A stretch of 64,000 nucleotides of DNA from Savagea serpentis (GTDB lineage: Bacteria > Bacillota > Bacilli > Bacillales_A > Planococcaceae), in assembly GCF_015351395.1 (NCBI RefSeq), contig NZ_JADKPV010000001.1, forward strand, positions 992,001-1,056,000, read 5' to 3'. A program made the position numbers and the translations under genes. The notes beneath the pieces were generated by a model. The model made no database searches and was not told the origin of the DNA. It worked only from the letters and a program-made list of their open reading frames with translations. The first letter of the stretch is position 1; each line of letters begins with the position of its first letter. Of this stretch, positions 61,175 through 64,000 are shown one piece after another.

Positions 61175-62374
61175 TTATACTGCTTCATTCCAGTTTTGTT
61201 CTACATAGTGTGAAATGCGACGAATCGCTTCTTCAATTGCTTCCACATTTGTCGCATAGGAAAGACGAATCGTCGTCGTCGAACCGAATGCGGACCCTGG
61301 AATGACAGCTACTTTCGCTTCTTCTAATAAAGCTGCACTGAAATGATCGACAGATGTAAAACCAGTATGTTTCATCGCTTCTGACACATCAGCAAGCAAA
61401 TAAAAAGCACCCTTCGGCTTGACGATGTGGAAGCCACGAATCGCGTTCGCTTGTGGATATACGCGATTCAATCGCGACTCAAAATCTTGACGCATCTCTT
61501 CAACAATGTCTTGAGAACCATTATATGCTGCAATCGCTGCATATTGCGAAGTCGTCGTCGGATTAGATGTTGAATGGCTCGCTAAATCTGTCATCGGACC
61601 AATCACTGAAGCATCCCCTGCGACAAAGCCGATACGCCAGCCTGTCATTGAGTGTGACTTCGATACTCCGTTAATAATTAACGTGCGTTCTTTTGCATCG
61701 TCGCTCAACTCTGCAATAGAGACATGTTCATTGCCTGCATAAATTAATTTTTCATAAATTTCATCTGATATGATCCAAAGGTCATGGCGTTTTGCAAATT
61801 CAGCAATTTCAACGAGTTCTTCTTTTGAATAAATCATACCTGTCGGGTTGCTTGGTGAATTGATGATGAGCGCTTTCGTGCGTTCTGTCACCGCTTCTTC
61901 TAATTGCTCGACCGTCACCTTAAACTCCGCATCCGCTGTCGTTTGGATGATGACTGGCGTTCCCTCTGCAAGTTTAATCTGTTCTGTATAGCTGACCCAA
62001 AACGGCGCAGGAATAATCACTTCATCGCCTTCGTTTAATAACACTTGGAACAATGTGTAGAGCGCATGCTTCGCTCCGACACCTACCATAATTTCTGAAC
62101 GTGTGTACGTCAGCTTTTGATCACGTTTCAGCTTCGCGATAATCGCATCTTTCAATTCAGGCAAACCACCTGCTGGCGTATATTTCGTTTTACCTTCTTG
62201 CATCGAGCGATAAGCCGCTTGGATAATCGCTTCCGGTGTATTGTAATCCGGCTCTCCCGCTCCGAGTCCGATGACATCGATGCCTTCTGCTTTCATCGCT
62301 TTCGCTTTCGCTGTAATGGCCAAAGTTGTCGAGGGGGATAACGTTTCAATTCGTTTTGACAATGTTCTACTCAT
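61175..62374 (-). CDS. aspB: Aspartate aminotransferase
   Basis: A 399-residue class I PLP aminotransferase interconverting aspartate/oxaloacetate with glutamate/2-oxoglutarate. PLP Lys is in GVSKSHSMTGWRIGF; NPTGMIY and the final RLSYATN arginine motif are seen. Position beside ypmB-dinG is conserved; the asnS gene usual between aspB and dnaD is not present. Confidence 0.95.
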   Translation of the reverse strand: MSRTLSKRIETLSPSTTLAITAKAKAMKAEGIDVIGLGAGEPDYNTPEAIIQAAYRSMQEGKTKYTPAGGLPELKDAIIAKLKRDQKLTYTRSEIMVGVGAKHALYTLFQVLLNEGDEVIIPAPFWVSYTEQIKLAEGTPVIIQTTADAEFKVTVEQLEEAVTERTKALIINSPSNPTGMIYSKEELVEIAEFAKRHDLWIISDEIYEKLIYAGNEHVSIAELSDDAKERTLIINGVSKSHSMTGWRIGFVAGDASVIGPMTDLASHSTSNPTTTSQYAAIAAYNGSQDIVEEMRQDFESRLNRVYPQANAIRGFHIVKPKGAFYLLADVSEAMKHTGFTSVDHFSAALLEEAKVAVIPGSAFGSTTTIRLSYATNVEAIEEAIRRISHYVEQNWNEAV

Positions 62375-62398
62375 GACCTATCGTACACTCCTTCAAAA

Positions 62399-62893
62399 TT
62401 ATAAATTTAATATTCTTTTCCACCATTTGCCGTCTTCAAACAATAAATAGACATAGTTCAGCGTATCATTTTCGCCTTTAAAAACAACCTCCCAAAAGAC
62501 ATGGTCCTCTTCATAACCGAGTTTCGCATGGATGACTTTCTTCACAGGGAATTCTTTTTGAACGGTATCGATCGCTTGTTGTCTTGAAATGCCTTTTGAC
62601 ATTTGAATTGTTTTTAATTTTACAAGGGATTCGTCTAAAATGACAGCACTTTTTTCGTCTTTTTTCTTACCGTAAAGCACATACTGAATATCATTCCCAT
62701 TATACGTTTCCATACGTTCGACAGATGACAAATACTCTTCTTTTAAAGCGACCGTCTCCGCCTTTTTATCCGCATCAGCGAAAGGGCGTGTCGCTTGAAA
62801 TAAAATGAGTGCAGTCAATGAAATCACCAGAATCGTGAAAAACACGATGATGAATCGCACCCACTGCCACGTCGAGTTTTTTACTTTTTCCAT
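62399..62893 (-). CDS. ypmB: YpmB-like membrane protein
   Basis: A 164-residue protein with an N-terminal membrane anchor (12-33) and an outer DUF5590/PepSY-like domain (MSKGISRQQAIDTVQKEFP). Function unknown; it may adjust cell-wall or secreted enzymes. It overlaps dinG by 13 bases and is upstream of aspB. Confidence 0.85.
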   Translation of the reverse strand: MEKVKNSTWQWVRFIIVFFTILVISLTALILFQATRPFADADKKAETVALKEEYLSSVERMETYNGNDIQYVLYGKKKDEKSAVILDESLVKLKTIQMSKGISRQQAIDTVQKEFPVKKVIHAKLGYEEDHVFWEVVFKGENDTLNYVYLLFEDGKWWKRILNL

Positions 62894-64000
62894 CGGTCAT
62901 TTGCACCTCCATACCAATTGGATAATTGACCTACAATCGAATCTACATTCACTTTTCGAATGGGAAGTTGAGGCAAACTATCAATAAAATAATGACCATA
63001 TTGTTTCGTCTCCAGGCGTTTGTCCAATAAGATAAAACTTGTGCGCCCTTCTGTCCGACGCATTAGACGTGTGAAGCCTTGTCTGAATCGCACGAGCGCT
63101 TCTGGCAAGCCGTAATCGTAAAAAGGATGTCCGCCATTCTCACTCGCTAACTGTTCACTACGTAAACGATACAGCGGATCTTTCGGTGATGAAAATGGCA
63201 AACGAACGACGATAACCGCTCGTACAGATTCATCGCGAACGTCCAACCCTTCCCAAAATTGATTCGTACCGAATAATAAAGAACCTTCTGTTTGATGAAA
63301 TAGCTTTAATAATTTTGCAGCACTTCCTGATGTGACGCCTTGCGCAAAAATCGGGTGTTCTTCTAACAATTCACTATCTTGGATAAGGTGAACCGTCTTT
63401 TGCAACATTTGTTGACTCGTAAACAGGACGAATACATTTCCCGCTGTCGCATAAGTTGTTTGTACAATAGAATCCGCAACGAGTTCGATATATTCATCTT
63501 CTTTCACTTCATCGATTTGTGGCATATCTTCCACAAGCCAAATAGAGGCGTGATCGTAAAAAGAAGAAGGTGCTGGGAATGTTTCAATTGGGACATCTTC
63601 TGGTAAGCCGAGCTGTTTCGGAATGAATGATTCATACGAAGGGACACGCAATGTTCCTGACGTCCAAACTATTCCGAAAGACTCTTCTTTTAAGGAATGA
63701 ACGAATGAACGTAGAAGTGGAGCACTCGTAATCGGTTTTTTTACGAACACTACACTTCCTGGCACGCTCCGTTCATCATATTCAATAAATGTTTCTTCCG
63801 TCGATTGAGGAACGACTGTAAAGAGTTCAATCCAATCATCCATCTTCTGCTCGTATTGCGTCACCCAATCTTGCCACTCTTGAACGAATGCCCGTTCTTT
63901 CTCCACTAAATATAAATGTTCGAGAGGCTCAATAAACTGTTGAGCTGAACGTAAAAATAGGAACATCGCTTGATGTAAAGATTGAAGCGACAATTGATGG
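62881..64000 (-). CDS. dinG: DNA helicase DinG, C-terminal part (runs off the window)
   Basis: About 373 residues visible of a protein that is about 930 long in B. subtilis. It shows the C-terminal helicase half: LLFGTNQFWEGLDV, VVRLPFSSPKDPL and RFRQGFTRLMRRTEGR (motif VI). Relative to B. subtilis, the N-terminal exonuclease domain and Walker A lie beyond 64000. The stop overlaps the ypmB start. Confidence 0.9.
   Translation of the reverse strand, partial: HQLSLQSLHQAMFLFLRSAQQFIEPLEHLYLVEKERAFVQEWQDWVTQYEQKMDDWIELFTVVPQSTEETFIEYDERSVPGSVVFVKKPITSAPLLRSFVHSLKEESFGIVWTSGTLRVPSYESFIPKQLGLPEDVPIETFPAPSSFYDHASIWLVEDMPQIDEVKEDEYIELVADSIVQTTYATAGNVFVLFTSQQMLQKTVHLIQDSELLEEHPIFAQGVTSGSAAKLLKLFHQTEGSLLFGTNQFWEGLDVRDESVRAVIVVRLPFSSPKDPLYRLRSEQLASENGGHPFYDYGLPEALVRFRQGFTRLMRRTEGRTSFILLDKRLETKQYGHYFIDSLPQLPIRKVNVDSIVGQLSNWYGGANDRWKK

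Noticed and set aside
1-64000. CRISPR array, prophage, insertion sequence or toxin-antitoxin system
   Set aside because: No direct-repeat array, transposase, integrase or known toxin-antitoxin pair was seen in reading both strands.

Overview
The window is a stretch of chromosome from a low-to-moderate-GC Gram-positive bacterium of the order Bacillales. Evidence includes AGGAGG-type ribosome-binding sites, frequent TTG/GTG starts, lipoprotein signal peptides, a type B RNase P RNA, T-box leaders, a guanidine-I riboswitch, and the gene order yppE-yprA-yprB-gpsB-rnpB-ypsC-ypvA facing recU-ponA-ypoC-nth-dnaD-aspB-ypmB-dinG, as in Bacillus subtilis. Some B. subtilis neighbours (asnS, ypmA, nadB) are missing from their usual places, so a relative such as a Planococcaceae/Caryophanaceae member is more likely than Bacillus itself. 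That placement is inference. No tRNA, rRNA operon, insertion sequence, prophage or CRISPR array was seen; nearly everything is core-type gene content.

Layout. 1-17.8 kb: a two-component system cut by the window edge; a Na+/proline symporter; a guanidine riboswitch controlling a two-gene SMR exporter; a DJ-1/PfpI protein; two oxidoreductases; an ornithine/alanine-racemase-like enzyme; the OpuA glycine betaine ABC importer; several lipoproteins; a transglutaminase-like protein; a Bmr/NorA efflux pump; and a divergent GlmS-like protein that has lost key catalytic residues. 17.9-28 kb: membrane proteins of unknown function, a T-box-controlled NhaC-family transporter, a UvrD-like helicase, a coiled-coil protein, a YxcD pair, a broken CHY zinc-finger gene and an Mrr-like nuclease. 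28-35.6 kb: amino-acid and NAD synthesis (ilvE; proline T-box then proB-proA; nadC-nadA facing nadS-nadR).

35.6-49.8 kb: cold-shock protein, RNase H-like protein, a tightly overlapping operon of dynamin-like DynA, a rhodanese and a metallophosphatase, a CheX-MCP pair (motility), butanediol dehydrogenase, a universal stress protein, a nitronate monooxygenase-like protein and the DinG-family helicase YpvA. 49.9-64 kb: the conserved cell-division and DNA-repair block with RlmL, rnpB, GpsB, MrfB/MrfA, RecU, PBP1, Nth, DnaD, AspB, YpmB and the C-terminal part of DinG.

Themes are osmotic and toxic-ion handling (PutP, OpuA, ProBA, guanidine export), control by RNA leaders, DNA repair helicases, and coordination of division with wall synthesis (GpsB, PBP1, DynA). 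I found no clearly novel multi-gene system. The items most worth a second look are the GlmS-like protein with a degenerate active site, the CHY zinc-finger gene broken by a deletion, the NhaC transporter under a T-box, and a cluster of inverted repeats upstream of opuA.
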